The position numbers and the translations under genes were made by a program. 64,000 bases of DNA from Allostella vacuolata. Lineage in GTDB: Bacteria; Pseudomonadota; Alphaproteobacteria; ATCC43930; Allostellaceae. The stretch spans positions 2,939,388-3,003,387 of the forward strand of contig AP019702.1 of the NCBI GenBank assembly GCA_006739055.1, in the 5' to 3' direction. Every line of letters starts with the position of its first letter. Within the stretch, counting starts at the first letter, position 1. The notes beneath the pieces are model-generated. The model worked only from the letters and a program-made list of their open reading frames with translations, did not search any database and was not told the origin of the DNA. This document shows positions 18,311-27,202 of this stretch, piece after piece.

Positions 18311-19300
18311 GTGCCCATGCCCTCATCCCCGATCCACCCATCCCCGACGCTGCTGGCCGACATCGGCGGAACCAACGCCCGCTTCGCGATCCTGGCCGGC
18401 GGCCGGATCACGCTCCTGGCGCCGGTCGCCACCGCCGCCCATCCCACGCTGGAGGCGGCGCTGCGCACGGCGCTCGCCGGCCATGCGGGGCCGCCGCCGA
18501 CGCGGGCCCTGCTGGCCGTCGCGGGACCGGTCGACGGCGACCGGATGCAGCTCACCAACGCCGGCTGGGAGGTGGACGGCCCGCGGCTGCGGGATGCCTT
18601 CGGCTTGGGATCAGTTCGGCTCGTCAACGACTTCGCCGCGGTCGCCTGGTCCATGCCGGGCCTGGAGGGCGACGACCTGATCGAGCTGGCGGGGGCCGCC
18701 GCGGATCCCCTGGCGCCGGTGGTGACGCTCGGGCCGGGGACGGGACTGGGCGTCGCGGCCTATCTGCCGGGCCCGCCGGCGCAGGTGGTGGCGGGCGAGG
18801 GCGGACATGCCACGCTGGCGGCGGCCGACGAGGCCGAGGCGGCCGTGATCGGCTGGCTGCGCGCCCGGTTCGGCCATGTCTCGGCCGAACGCGCCCTGTC
18901 CGGTCCCGGGCTCGTCAACCTCTACCAGGCGATCGCCGAGCGCGACGGGATCGCGGTCGGGGAGAGAACCCCCGGGGCGGTGACCCGGGCGGCGCTCGAC
19001 CGCACCTGCCCGGTCGCGGAGGCGGCGCTCGCCATGTTCTGCGCCATGCTGGGCGGCTTCGCCGGCAACCTGGCCCTGACCTTCCGGTCGTCGGGCGGCG
19101 TGCGGGTCGCGGGCGGCATCGCCCCGCGCATCGCCCCTTTCCTCGCCGCCAGCGCCTTCCGCGAGCGGTTCGTCGCCAAGGGCCGCTTCCGCCCATGGCT
19201 GGAGCGGGTGCCGGTGGCGATCGTCCGCCACCCGGCAGCCGCACTGGTCGGACTGGCCGCGCTTGCGGGCGAGGACGCGGACATCGCGGGCGCGGATTGA
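18311..19300 (+). CDS. glk: Glucokinase
   Basis: 329 aa of the bacterial hexokinase-fold family. ATP phosphate loop LLADIGGTNARFAIL near residue 12, sugar-binding LTNAGWEVD and LVNDFAAVAW with the catalytic Asp, then TLGPGTGLGVA and VAGEGGHATLA, and the adenosine-site VAGGIAPRIAPFL. Phosphorylates glucose to glucose 6-phosphate. The next gene starts 16 bases downstream. Confidence 0.92.
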   Translation: MPMPSSPIHPSPTLLADIGGTNARFAILAGGRITLLAPVATAAHPTLEAALRTALAGHAGPPPTRALLAVAGPVDGDRMQLTNAGWEVDGPRLRDAFGLGSVRLVNDFAAVAWSMPGLEGDDLIELAGAAADPLAPVVTLGPGTGLGVAAYLPGPPAQVVAGEGGHATLAAADEAEAAVIGWLRARFGHVSAERALSGPGLVNLYQAIAERDGIAVGERTPGAVTRAALDRTCPVAEAALAMFCAMLGGFAGNLALTFRSSGGVRVAGGIAPRIAPFLAASAFRERFVAKGRFRPWLERVPVAIVRHPAAALVGLAALAGEDADIAGAD

Positions 19301-19316
19301 CGGAGGGAAGGACCCC

Positions 19317-20660
19317 ATGGCTGCCACCGCGATCGATTCTGCGATCCTCGGCAATCTCTTCAGCACCGAGGCGATGCGGGCCGTCTTCTCCGACGAGCGG
19401 CGCACGGCGCGATATCTGGAGGTCGAGGCGGCGCTGGCCCGCGTGCAGGGGCGCCTCGGGCTGATCCCTGAGGCCGCCGCCGACGAGATCGAACGCAACT
19501 GCCGGATCGAGCGCATCGACCTGCAGCGGCTCGCCCGCCAGACCGAGCAGGCGGGATCGCCGGTGATCGGCCTGGTGCAGCAGCTGGTCGGCCTGTGCCG
19601 CGACGGGCTCGGCCAGTACTGCCACTGGGGCGCCACCACCCAGGACGTGACCGACACCGCCACCATTCTCCAGGTCCGTGAGGGCCTGGCATTGGTCGAG
19701 GCCGACCTGACGGCCCTGTCGGCGGCGCTGGCCGATCTGGCGCGGCGCCACCGCGACACGCCGGTGGCCGGGCGCAGCAACCTGCAGCAGGCGGTGCCGG
19801 TCACCTTCGGCTACAAGATGGCCGGCATCCTGGCCGCCGTCGAGCGCCACCGCCGGCGACTGGAGGAACTGCGGCCGCGGGTCCTGGTCGGGGAGTTCGC
19901 GGGGGCGGCCGGCACGCTCGCCTCCCTGCCGCAGGGAGGCCTGGAGGCCCAGGCATTGCTGATGGCGGAGCTGGGCCTGGGCCAGCCCGATATCGCCTGG
20001 CACACCTTGCGCGACGGCATTGCCGAGACCGGCTGCTTCCTGGGCCTGGTCGGCGGCACGCTCGGCAAGCTCGCCACCGACGTCAAGCTGATGATGCAGA
20101 CCGAGGTGGCGGAGGTGTTCGAGCCGTTCGCGCCGGGCCGCGGCTCCAGCAGCACGATGCCGCAAAAGCGCAACCCCGTCTCCTGCATCTACATCCATGC
20201 CGCCGTCGCCGCCGCCCGGCCCCAGGTGGCGGCGCTGCTGGAGGCGATGGTGGCCGAGCACGAGCGCTCCGCCGGCCCCTGGCAGATCGAGTGGGTGGCC
20301 CTGCCCGTGATCTTCTGCCTGACCGCGGGCGCGCTCGCCCAGGCGCGCTTCCTGGTGTCGGGGCTGGAGGTGGATGCCGGGCGGATGCGCGCCAACCTGG
20401 CGGTCACCCATGGGCTGATCGTGTCCGAGGCGGTGATGATGGGGCTCGCCCCCCATCTCGGGCGGGAGCAGGCCCACCACCTCGTCTACGACCTGTGCCG
20501 CCGGGCGATCGCCGAGGAGCGGCCGCTGGTCGACCTGCTGGCCGAGAACGCGGAGATCGTCCGCCATGTCGACCGGCCGGGCCTGGAACGTCTGTGCGAC
20601 CCGGCCCGCTATCTGGGCCTCGCCGGCCGGATGGTCGACCGGGTGCTGGCCCGCCTCTGA
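19317..20660 (+). CDS. Fumarase/aspartase-superfamily lyase (PcaB / adenylosuccinate lyase type)
   Basis: 447 aa. The superfamily signature SSTMPQKRNP (about residue 279) contains the catalytic serine loop; HWGATTQDVTDT and GRSNLQQAVPVTFGYK are the other conserved regions. The profile is nearest to 3-carboxy-cis,cis-muconate cycloisomerase and related lyases, but no protocatechuate genes lie nearby, so the substrate is open. GGAGGGAAGG precedes the start. It ends four bases before the convergent LacI gene. Confidence 0.85.
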   Translation: MAATAIDSAILGNLFSTEAMRAVFSDERRTARYLEVEAALARVQGRLGLIPEAAADEIERNCRIERIDLQRLARQTEQAGSPVIGLVQQLVGLCRDGLGQYCHWGATTQDVTDTATILQVREGLALVEADLTALSAALADLARRHRDTPVAGRSNLQQAVPVTFGYKMAGILAAVERHRRRLEELRPRVLVGEFAGAAGTLASLPQGGLEAQALLMAELGLGQPDIAWHTLRDGIAETGCFLGLVGGTLGKLATDVKLMMQTEVAEVFEPFAPGRGSSSTMPQKRNPVSCIYIHAAVAAARPQVAALLEAMVAEHERSAGPWQIEWVALPVIFCLTAGALAQARFLVSGLEVDAGRMRANLAVTHGLIVSEAVMMGLAPHLGREQAHHLVYDLCRRAIAEERPLVDLLAENAEIVRHVDRPGLERLCDPARYLGLAGRMVDRVLARL

Positions 20661-20663
20661 GGG

Positions 20664-21686
20664 TCAGGCGCTTTCCCGCTCGACGATCTCGAAGCCGAGG
20701 TCGACGATCCGCTGGTCGACCGGTTCGCCCGCCACCCGGGCCAGCAGCAGCTCGGCCGCCCGGGCGCCGATCGCGCGGGACGGGATCCGCACGGTGGTGA
20801 GCGCCGGGGACAGCTCCTGGGCGATCTCCAGGTCGCCCAGCCCGGCCACCGCCAGCCGGTCGGGCACCGAGACGCCGAACGAGCGGCATTCCAGCAAGGC
20901 GCCCACCGCCAGCACGTCGTTGGCGCAGAAGGCGGCATCAACCTCCGGCGCCAGCTGCAGCAGGGCGCGGAGCGCGCGGCGGCCGGCGCCGTAGGAGATT
21001 TCCTGCACCCGGATCGCCGGGGCGGCCGGCTGCAGGCCGGCCTCGGCCAGCGCCTCCTCGTAGCCGTGGCGGCGGGCCGCCGCGCGGTCGTCGTCGCTGC
21101 CGATGAAGGCGATGCGCCGCCGGCCGCGGGCGACCAGGTGCCGGGTCATGGCCAGGCCGGCCGCCCGGTTGGAGAAGCCGACCACCAGATCGATCGGGTC
21201 CTGGGTCAGGTCCCAGGTCTCGGCCATGGGGATGCGCGTGCGCTGCAGGAGGGCGCGGGTTTCCGGCCGCCGGACGACGCCGATCCGGGCCAGCGCGTCC
21301 GGCTGGCGCCCGGCCAGCGCGGTCAGCAGGCGGTGCTCGGCCTCGGGGGAATAGGTGCCCTGGCCGAGCAGGATCTGCAACCCGGCCCGGCCCGCGACCT
21401 CCGAGAAGCCGTCGACGGTCTCGGCGAAGACCGAGTTGGCGATGGTCGGCACGACCAGGGCCATGATGCCGCTGCGCCGGGAGGCGAGCGCGCTCGCCGA
21501 CAGGTTCGGGATGTAGCCCAGCGTCTCCACCGCCTCCAGCACCCGGCGGCGCGTCTCCGGCGCCACCTTCTGCGGCTGGCGCAGGGTGCGGGACACGGTG
21601 ATGGCGGTGGTGCCGGCCAGCGCCGCGACATCCTCGATGCGCGGACGCCCGCCGGCGCCTCGGGATCGCGCGCGCGTGCCGCTCAT
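20664..21686 (-). CDS. LacI-family transcriptional regulator (GntR subgroup)
   Basis: 340 aa. The N-terminal helix-turn-helix and hinge read RIEDVAALAGTTAITVSRTL and LGYIPNLSASALAS, and the rest is a periplasmic-binding-protein-like sensor domain (GIMALVVPTIANSVFAETVD). It resembles the gluconate-type GntR subgroup. It is transcribed away from the PhyH gene, and a LacI-type operator lies between them, so it probably controls itself and that gene. Effector unknown. Confidence 0.9.
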   Translation of the reverse strand: MSGTRARSRGAGGRPRIEDVAALAGTTAITVSRTLRQPQKVAPETRRRVLEAVETLGYIPNLSASALASRRSGIMALVVPTIANSVFAETVDGFSEVAGRAGLQILLGQGTYSPEAEHRLLTALAGRQPDALARIGVVRRPETRALLQRTRIPMAETWDLTQDPIDLVVGFSNRAAGLAMTRHLVARGRRRIAFIGSDDDRAAARRHGYEEALAEAGLQPAAPAIRVQEISYGAGRRALRALLQLAPEVDAAFCANDVLAVGALLECRSFGVSVPDRLAVAGLGDLEIAQELSPALTTVRIPSRAIGARAAELLLARVAGEPVDQRIVDLGFEIVERESA

Positions 21687-21700
21687 TGACCGGCCGGGCG

Positions 21701-21714
21701 TGACAGCGCTAACA
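21701..21714. promoter_or_regulatory. LacI-family operator candidate
   Basis: TGACAGCGCTAACA is an imperfect palindrome with the central GCGC seen in GntR/LacI operators (ideal form TGTTAGCGCTAACA; 5 of 7 half-site positions agree). It lies 15 bases before the LacI start and 59 bases before the PhyH start. Confidence 0.6.
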
Positions 21715-21772
21715 TATCGACAAACAGCGGGACGGTCATGATTCCCGCAGCGAAGAGAGGGGAGGTTGGCGC

Positions 21773-22663
21773 ATGCTTTCCATGTCCGAGGTCGAATCCT
21801 ACCGCCAGAATGGCTACGTCGTGGCCCCCAACGTGCTCGATGGTGCGACGTTGAGCAAGATTCGCCAGATGGTGGCCGAGATCTGCGACGGCGCCCGCGG
21901 GCTGGAGACGCACAGCAAGGTCTATGACCTGGAACCTTCGCACCGGCCCGACGCGCCGCGCGTCCGCCGCATCAAGGTGCCGCACGCCAACTTTCCGTTC
22001 TTCCGCGAACTGGCCGGCTACGGGCCGATGGTCGACATCCTGCGCCAGCTTCTCGGCCCCGACGTCAGGCTGCACGGCTCGAAGATCAACATGAAGGCGC
22101 CGGGCTACGGCTCGCCGGTGGAATGGCACCAGGACTGGGCCTTCTATCCGCACACCAACGACGACGTGCTGGCGGTGGGCGTGCTGCTCGACGATGTCGA
22201 CCTGGACAACGGGGCCATGCTGGTGGTGCCGGGGTCGCACCAGGGGCCGACCTGGAACCATCACGACGACACCGGGCACTTCTGCGGCGCGATGGACCCG
22301 GCGCAGTGCCCGGGGCTCGATCTGGCGCCCGCCGTGCCGCTGCTCGGGCGGGCCGGGTCGATGAGCTTCCACCATGTCCGGGCGGTGCACGGCTCGGCCC
22401 AGAACTTCTCCAGCCGGCCGCGCACCCTGCTGCTCTACGAGTTTGCCGCGGCCGACGCCTATCCGCTGATGGGGGTGCCGGATTTCGCGGACTTCGAAGC
22501 GCGTCTGGTGGCCGGCCGCTCCGGCATCGAGCCGCGCATCGTGCCGGCCCCGGTGCGCATGCCGCTGCCGCCGCCGCGCTTCAAGGGTTCGATCTACGAG
22601 AGCCAGACGGCGATCGGCCGCCGCTATTTCGAGATGCGCCAGGAACCGGCCGTGGTGCGGTAG
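21773..22663 (+). CDS. Phytanoyl-CoA dioxygenase (PhyH) family protein
   Basis: 296 aa. An Fe(II)/2-oxoglutarate oxygenase: the metal HxD is in PVEWHQDWAF (about residue 116), the distal histidine in SFHHVRAVHGSAQN, and the 2-oxoglutarate arginine in SRPRTLLLYEF. Substrate unknown. It is divergent from the LacI gene and followed by a betaine-type binding protein, so uptake and hydroxylation of a small osmolyte-like or carboxylic substrate is a reasonable guess. A second Met lies nine bases later. Confidence 0.85.
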   Translation: MLSMSEVESYRQNGYVVAPNVLDGATLSKIRQMVAEICDGARGLETHSKVYDLEPSHRPDAPRVRRIKVPHANFPFFRELAGYGPMVDILRQLLGPDVRLHGSKINMKAPGYGSPVEWHQDWAFYPHTNDDVLAVGVLLDDVDLDNGAMLVVPGSHQGPTWNHHDDTGHFCGAMDPAQCPGLDLAPAVPLLGRAGSMSFHHVRAVHGSAQNFSSRPRTLLLYEFAAADAYPLMGVPDFADFEARLVAGRSGIEPRIVPAPVRMPLPPPRFKGSIYESQTAIGRRYFEMRQEPAVVR

Positions 22664-22665
22664 GC

Positions 22666-22702
22666 AAGCATGGGTGCTGTTCGGATCGGCCCGGACATGC
22701 TT
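22666..22702 (+). terminator. Hairpin between PhyH and binding-protein genes
   Basis: AAGCATG and CATGCTT form a perfect 7-bp outer stem, immediately after the PhyH stop. It may attenuate transcription into the next gene; the loop is long and there is no U-tract. Confidence 0.3.
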
Positions 22703-22738
22703 CGATAGAAGGAGGACAGCCGACGAAGCGGAGAGGAA

Positions 22739-23677
22739 ATGCTGAAATCCGCATTGCTGGCGATGGCGGTGACGGTTGCCGCGGCCGGAGCCGCGCCCGC
22801 GCAGGAATCGCGCGATCCGATCCGCATCGCCGTCCATGACTGGACCGGCCAGCAGCTGACGGCCCGCCTGGCGGGCGGGATCCTGGAGCGCAACGGCTAT
22901 CGCGTGCGCTATGTCGTGACCGACTATCTGGCGGGCCTCGATGCGATGGCGGCGGGCCGGGTCGACGTGGTGACCGAGCAGTGGGACACCACCGCCCAGC
23001 CGGCGATGCGGCGCGGCGAGGCGACCGGCAAGGTCGAGCGGCTGGGCGCGCTCGGGCCCCGTGCGATCGAGGACTGGTGGTACCCGCTCTACATGAAGGA
23101 GCGCTGCCCCGGCCTGCCCGACTGGCGGGCGCTGCTGAAGTGCGGGCCCGCCTTCGCGACGGCCGATACCGCGCCCAAGGGCCGCTACCTGGGCATCCCT
23201 GGGGTGTGGGGCGGCTTCGACGCCGAGCGGATCGACGCGCTGGGGCTGCCCTTCGTGGTGGTCGACGCCACCAACGAGGCGGCGATGTACGCCGACCTGC
23301 AGGATGCCTATGCCCGCAAGGCGCCCCTGATGGTCTGGGTCTACAGCCCGCACTGGATCAACGCGAAGTTCGAGGGGGAGTGGGTGAAGTTCCCCGAGTA
23401 CGAGCCCGCCTGCTACGCGGACCCGAAATGGGGCATCAACCCCGACAAGGCCTATGACTGCGGCAAGCCGTCCGGCGAGATCTGGAAGTATGCGGGCGTC
23501 GACGTGGCGCGCAAATGGCCGAAGGCGCACCGCATCCTGACCCGGCTGCGCATCGACGGGCCGGAGCTGGAGCGCATGTCGGCGGCGGTCGACGTGGAGC
23601 GGCGCCCCCTGCCGGAGGTGGCGGCCGAGTGGCTGGCCGCGCACGAATCCGAATGGCGGGCCTGGTCGGCGCCCTGA
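22739..23677 (+). CDS. Glycine betaine/choline-type ABC substrate-binding protein (ProX/OpuAC), orphan
   Basis: 312 aa with a signal peptide (cleavage near APAQE). The OpuAC domain begins RIAVHDWTGQQLTARLAG and includes DVVTEQWDTTAQPAM and the Trp-rich IEDWWYPLYM, whose aromatic residues would form the cation box for a quaternary amine. No permease or ATPase is next to it. A GGAGAGGAA ribosome site precedes the start. Confidence 0.85.
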   Translation: MLKSALLAMAVTVAAAGAAPAQESRDPIRIAVHDWTGQQLTARLAGGILERNGYRVRYVVTDYLAGLDAMAAGRVDVVTEQWDTTAQPAMRRGEATGKVERLGALGPRAIEDWWYPLYMKERCPGLPDWRALLKCGPAFATADTAPKGRYLGIPGVWGGFDAERIDALGLPFVVVDATNEAAMYADLQDAYARKAPLMVWVYSPHWINAKFEGEWVKFPEYEPACYADPKWGINPDKAYDCGKPSGEIWKYAGVDVARKWPKAHRILTRLRIDGPELERMSAAVDVERRPLPEVAAEWLAAHESEWRAWSAP

Positions 23678-23718
23678 CCCGAGAACGGCAGGTCCGCCGG
23701 GGCGGGCCTGCCATCCGG

Positions 23719-24369
23719 CTACTGCGCGGCGGACGAGGTGAGCGCGCCCGAGCGGGCGGCCGCGAAGATCGGCGCGAACACTTCCGGCTCCTGGGCGCCG
23801 GAGACGGCGTACTGGCCGTCGAAGATGAAGCATGGAACGCCGTTGATGCCGATCCGCCGGGCCGAGCGGTCCTCGCTCAGGATCTCCGCCTCGCCGCCGG
23901 GTGTCGCCAGCATGGCGCGGGCGGCCGCGGCGTCGAGGCCGGATTCGCCGGCGATGGTGGCCAGCTCGGCCGGCTCGCCGATGTCGCGTCCCTCCTGGAA
24001 GTAGGCGCGGAACAGCGCCTCCACGACCGGGTCGGCCAGGCCCTGCTCGGTCGCCCAGCGGATCAGGCGGTGAGCCGCCACCGTGCTCGGCGTGCGCGGG
24101 ATGCGGTCGAGCGCCAGCACCAGCCCTTCCTGCTCGGCCGCCTGCAGCACGTTGTCGTAGACGCGGCGCGACTGGGCGGGGCTGCCGAACTTCAGCGCCA
24201 GATAGGCCTGCCGGTCCATGCCCTCGGCCGGCATGTCGGGATTGAGCATGAAGGCGCGCCAGCGCACGGTGACGGCGATGTCGCTGTCGGCCGCCAGGGC
24301 GCGGGCCAGCCGGCGCTTGCCGATGAAGCACCAGGGGCAGATGACGTCGGAGAAGATATCGATATGCAT
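23719..24369 (-). CDS. DsbA-family oxidoreductase (FrnE-like)
   Basis: 216 aa, no signal peptide, so cytoplasmic. The active site is CPWC in FSDVICPWCFIGKRRL at the N-terminus, with the helical insertion and the cis-Pro turn GINGVPCFIFDGQYAVSGAQ near the C-terminus. FrnE-like proteins act in disulfide exchange and oxidative stress; related 2-hydroxychromene-2-carboxylate isomerases lack the CxxC. Confidence 0.88.
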   Translation of the reverse strand: MHIDIFSDVICPWCFIGKRRLARALAADSDIAVTVRWRAFMLNPDMPAEGMDRQAYLALKFGSPAQSRRVYDNVLQAAEQEGLVLALDRIPRTPSTVAAHRLIRWATEQGLADPVVEALFRAYFQEGRDIGEPAELATIAGESGLDAAAARAMLATPGGEAEILSEDRSARRIGINGVPCFIFDGQYAVSGAQEPEVFAPIFAAARSGALTSSAAQ

Positions 24370-24501
24370 GGGGCGGGGCCTCGACGTGTCCTGCAGCCAA
24401 TCTAGCACCGAACGGCGCGACCTCCAGTCGCGAAGCTTGACCGGGCCGCCCCGGGACCGGGACAAGGAAGGGAACAAGCCCTCGGGAAGGAGCCGTAGCC
24501 C

Positions 24502-25263
24502 ATGGAGATCTCGCTCGCCAACAAGGTGGCCCTGGTGACCGGCGCGTCCGGCGGCCTCGGCCGGCATTTCGCCCATGCGCTGGCCCGGTCCGGCGCCCGG
24601 GTGGCGCTGGCGGCCCGGCGCAAGGACCGGCTGCATGCGGTGGCCCGCGAGATCGGCGATGCCGGCGGCCACGCCATGTCGGTGGCGCTGGACGTGATCG
24701 ACCCGGACTCGATCGAGGCGGCGGTGGCCCGGGTGGCCGACACCATGGGGCCGATCGACATCCTGGTGAACAACTCGGGTATCGCCACCGCCAAGCCGGC
24801 CCTGGAGACAACGGCCGCCGACTGGGACGGGACCATGGACACCAACCTGCGCGGCGCCTTCCTGGTCGCCCAGGCGGTCGCCCGGCACCTGGTGGCGCGC
24901 GGCCATGGCGGCTCCATCGTCAACATCGCGTCGGTCACCGCCTTCCGCACCGCCGGGCAGCTTGCCGCCTATGCCGCGTCCAAGGCGGGGCTGGTGCACC
25001 TGACGCGGGTGCTGGCGCTCGAATGGGCCCGCCACGGCATCCGGGTCAACGCCATCGCGCCGGGCTATATCGAGACCGACATCAACCGCGCCTTCTTCGC
25101 CAGCCCGGCCGGCGAGGCGGTGATCCGCCGCATCCCGCAGCGCCGCCTCGGCCGGCCCGAGGACCTGGACGGGGCCTTGCTGCTGCTCGCATCCGACGCC
25201 GGCCGCTACATGACGGGCACCACCATCACCGTCGATGGCGGGCACGTGACCTCGCCGCTGTGA
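24502..25263 (+). CDS. Short-chain dehydrogenase/reductase
   Basis: 253 aa classical SDR. The cofactor motif is TGASGGLGRHFA, the active-site loop NNSGIA (Ser in place of the usual Ala), catalytic Ser in IASVTAFRT and YAASK for the Tyr-Lys pair. The end VDGGHVTSPL is typical. Probably NADPH-dependent since the TGASGG loop is followed by Arg-rich AARRKDR. Substrate unknown. GGGAAGGAG-like sequence precedes the start. Confidence 0.9.
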   Translation: MEISLANKVALVTGASGGLGRHFAHALARSGARVALAARRKDRLHAVAREIGDAGGHAMSVALDVIDPDSIEAAVARVADTMGPIDILVNNSGIATAKPALETTAADWDGTMDTNLRGAFLVAQAVARHLVARGHGGSIVNIASVTAFRTAGQLAAYAASKAGLVHLTRVLALEWARHGIRVNAIAPGYIETDINRAFFASPAGEAVIRRIPQRRLGRPEDLDGALLLLASDAGRYMTGTTITVDGGHVTSPL

Positions 25264-25280
25264 CGCTCGCCCTTGTGAAG

Positions 25281-26738
25281 ATGGGCCCCGTCGCGATGCC
25301 GGAAGCGCTGCTGACGGTCGCGGAGATGGGGCGGGCGGATGCCGCCGCCATCGCCGGCGGCACGCCGGGCGCCGTTCTGATGGAGGCGGCGGGCCGTGCG
25401 GTCGCGGTCGCCGTCGCCCGGCGCTGGCAGCCCTGCCCGGTGGTGGTGCTGTGCGGCCCGGGCAACAATGGCGGCGACGGCTATGTCGCGGCGCGCTGGC
25501 TGGCCCGGGCCGGCTGGCCGGTGACGGTGGCCCGTTTCGGCGATCCGGCCCGCCTGGCGGGCGACGCCGCGCACCATGCGCGGCTGTGGTCCGGCCCGGT
25601 CCGGGCGATGGCCCCGGATGTGGTCGATGGGGCCGGGCTGGTGGTCGACGCGATCTTCGGGGCCGGCCTGTCGCGCCCGGTCGACGGGGTGGCGGCGGCG
25701 ACGCTGGCCCGGGCCGCTGCGGCCGGGACGCCGGTCGTGGCGATCGACGTGCCGTCGGGTCTCGATGGCGATACCGGACGGGTGCGGGGCCATGCGGTGG
25801 CCGCGGCGCTGACCGTCACCTTCTTCCGGCGCAAGCCGGGGCACCTGCTGCAGCCGGGGCGGGGCCTGTGCGGCCCGACCTTGGTCGCCGACATCGGCAT
25901 CCCGCCCGCGGTCCTGGATACGATCGCCCCCGCCACCTTCGCCAACGCGCCTGGCTTGTGGCGCGCTGCCCGGCGGCTGCGCGGCGCCGACGACCACAAG
26001 TACCGCTTCGGCCATGCGGTGGTGGTGGGCGGCGGGCGGCTGACCGGCGCGGCGCGGCTGGCGGCACATGCCGCGGCCCGGGCCGGGGCGGGCCTCGTCA
26101 CCGTGGCGGCACCGGTCGCGGCACTGGCGGGGTATGCGGCCCAGCCGGCGGCGCTGCTGCTGGCCGCGGACGCCGAGATCCCGGCGCTGCTCGAAGACCC
26201 GCGCCGCAACGCCTGGCTGCTCGGCCCGGGCGGCGGGGCGGGGCCGGCGCTGCGCACCCTGGCCGCGACCGTGCTGGCCGCCGGGCGCGCGACGGTGCTG
26301 GACGCCGACGCGCTCACCGCCTTCGCCGACCGCCCGGCCGACCTGTTCCGCGCCGTCCGCGGCCCGACCATCCTGACGCCACACGACGGGGAGTTCGCGC
26401 GCCTGTTCGCCGTCCAGGGCGACCGGCTCGCCCGGGCGCGGGCGGCTGCGGCCGAGAGCGGGGCGGTGGTGGTGCTGAAGGGCGCCGACACGGTCATTGC
26501 CGCGCCCGACGGGCGGGCGGCGATCAACGGCAACGCCCCACCCTGGCTGGCCACCGCCGGCACCGGCGACGTCCTGGCCGGCATCTGCGTCGGGCTGCTG
26601 GCCCAGGGAATGCCGGCCTTCGAGGCCGCCGCCATGGCCGTCTGGCTGCACGGCGCGGCGGGCGGCGCCTGCGGCCCGGGCCTGATCGCCGACGACCTGC
26701 CCGCCGCGATTCCGGCCGTCCTGGGCGGACTGGGCTAG
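25281..26738 (+). CDS. nnrDE: Bifunctional NAD(P)HX epimerase / ADP-dependent dehydratase
   Basis: 485 aa, repairing hydrated NAD(P)H. The N-terminal YjeF domain is the epimerase: GPGNNGGDGYVAARWL, DAIFGAGLSRPVDG and VAIDVPSGLDGDTG. The C-terminal ribokinase-like domain is the dehydratase: ILTPHDGEFARLF, VVLKGADTVIAAPDG and the catalytic Asp loop TAGTGDVLAGI. A start at 25296 is also possible. Its TAG stop is exactly where an IS5-family element inserted: TA is target and the G is supplied by the first base of the IS, so the protein is unchanged. Confidence 0.93.
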   Translation: MGPVAMPEALLTVAEMGRADAAAIAGGTPGAVLMEAAGRAVAVAVARRWQPCPVVVLCGPGNNGGDGYVAARWLARAGWPVTVARFGDPARLAGDAAHHARLWSGPVRAMAPDVVDGAGLVVDAIFGAGLSRPVDGVAAATLARAAAAGTPVVAIDVPSGLDGDTGRVRGHAVAAALTVTFFRRKPGHLLQPGRGLCGPTLVADIGIPPAVLDTIAPATFANAPGLWRAARRLRGADDHKYRFGHAVVVGGGRLTGAARLAAHAAARAGAGLVTVAAPVAALAGYAAQPAALLLAADAEIPALLEDPRRNAWLLGPGGGAGPALRTLAATVLAAGRATVLDADALTAFADRPADLFRAVRGPTILTPHDGEFARLFAVQGDRLARARAAAAESGAVVVLKGADTVIAAPDGRAAINGNAPPWLATAGTGDVLAGICVGLLAQGMPAFEAAAMAVWLHGAAGGACGPGLIADDLPAAIPAVLGGLG

Positions 26739-26806
26739 GTCACGCACTCATAAACGGGTAGCGGTTTGAGGGCTGTCGTGATTCCCTCTGGCGAGGGAGA
26801 GTATGG

Positions 26807-27202
26807 ATGAAGCCTCGCCGGTACGAGATCACGGACTTCGAGTGGTCGATCATTGAGCTGCTGTTGCCGAACAAGCCGCGCGGAGTGCCGCGCGTGGACG
26901 ACCGCCGGGTGCTGAACGGCATCTACTGGCGGCTGCGGACGGGTTCGCCGTGGGCGGACATCCCGGAGCGCTACGGGCCGGCGACGACCTGCTACAACCG
27001 CTTCGTCCGGTGGCGCAAGCTGGGGGTCTGGGATCGCATCTTCGCGGCGGTTTCGGCGGCCTACGACGGGGACCTCCAGATGATCGACAGCTCTTCGATC
27101 CGCGTCCACCAGCACGGTGCGAACGGTAAAAAGGGGGGCCGGAAGCCACCTGCGGGGACGTTCCTGACCCCCGATGCATGGGGCGCTCGCGAGGTGGGCT
27201 GA
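26807..27202 (+). CDS. IS5-family transposase, frame A (N-terminal part)
   Basis: 131 aa if terminated in this frame. Starts RRYEITDFEWSIIELLLP, continues PRVDDRRVLNGIYWRLRTGSPWADIPERYG, the standard N-terminal DUF4096 region of this group, and holds the first catalytic Asp in MIDSSSIRVHQHG. After the slippery run near codon 109 the frame-A tail (GRKPPAGTFLTPDAWG) is unlike a transposase, so this part is normally read through a -1 shift into frame B. Confidence 0.9.
   Translation: MKPRRYEITDFEWSIIELLLPNKPRGVPRVDDRRVLNGIYWRLRTGSPWADIPERYGPATTCYNRFVRWRKLGVWDRIFAAVSAAYDGDLQMIDSSSIRVHQHGANGKKGGRKPPAGTFLTPDAWGAREVG
27133..27139 (+). promoter_or_regulatory. Programmed -1 frameshift site
   Basis: G GGG GGC in frame A is a canonical X XXY YYZ slippery heptamer. 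A -1 slip there leads directly into the open frame that contains MGRSRGGLTTKIHALVD, fusing the two transposase halves. Confidence 0.7.

Noticed and set aside
21683-24811. Reverse open frame of 1042 residues
   Set aside because: Antisense of PhyH and the binding protein; only the FrnE-like region on this strand (23719-24369, a different start) is real.
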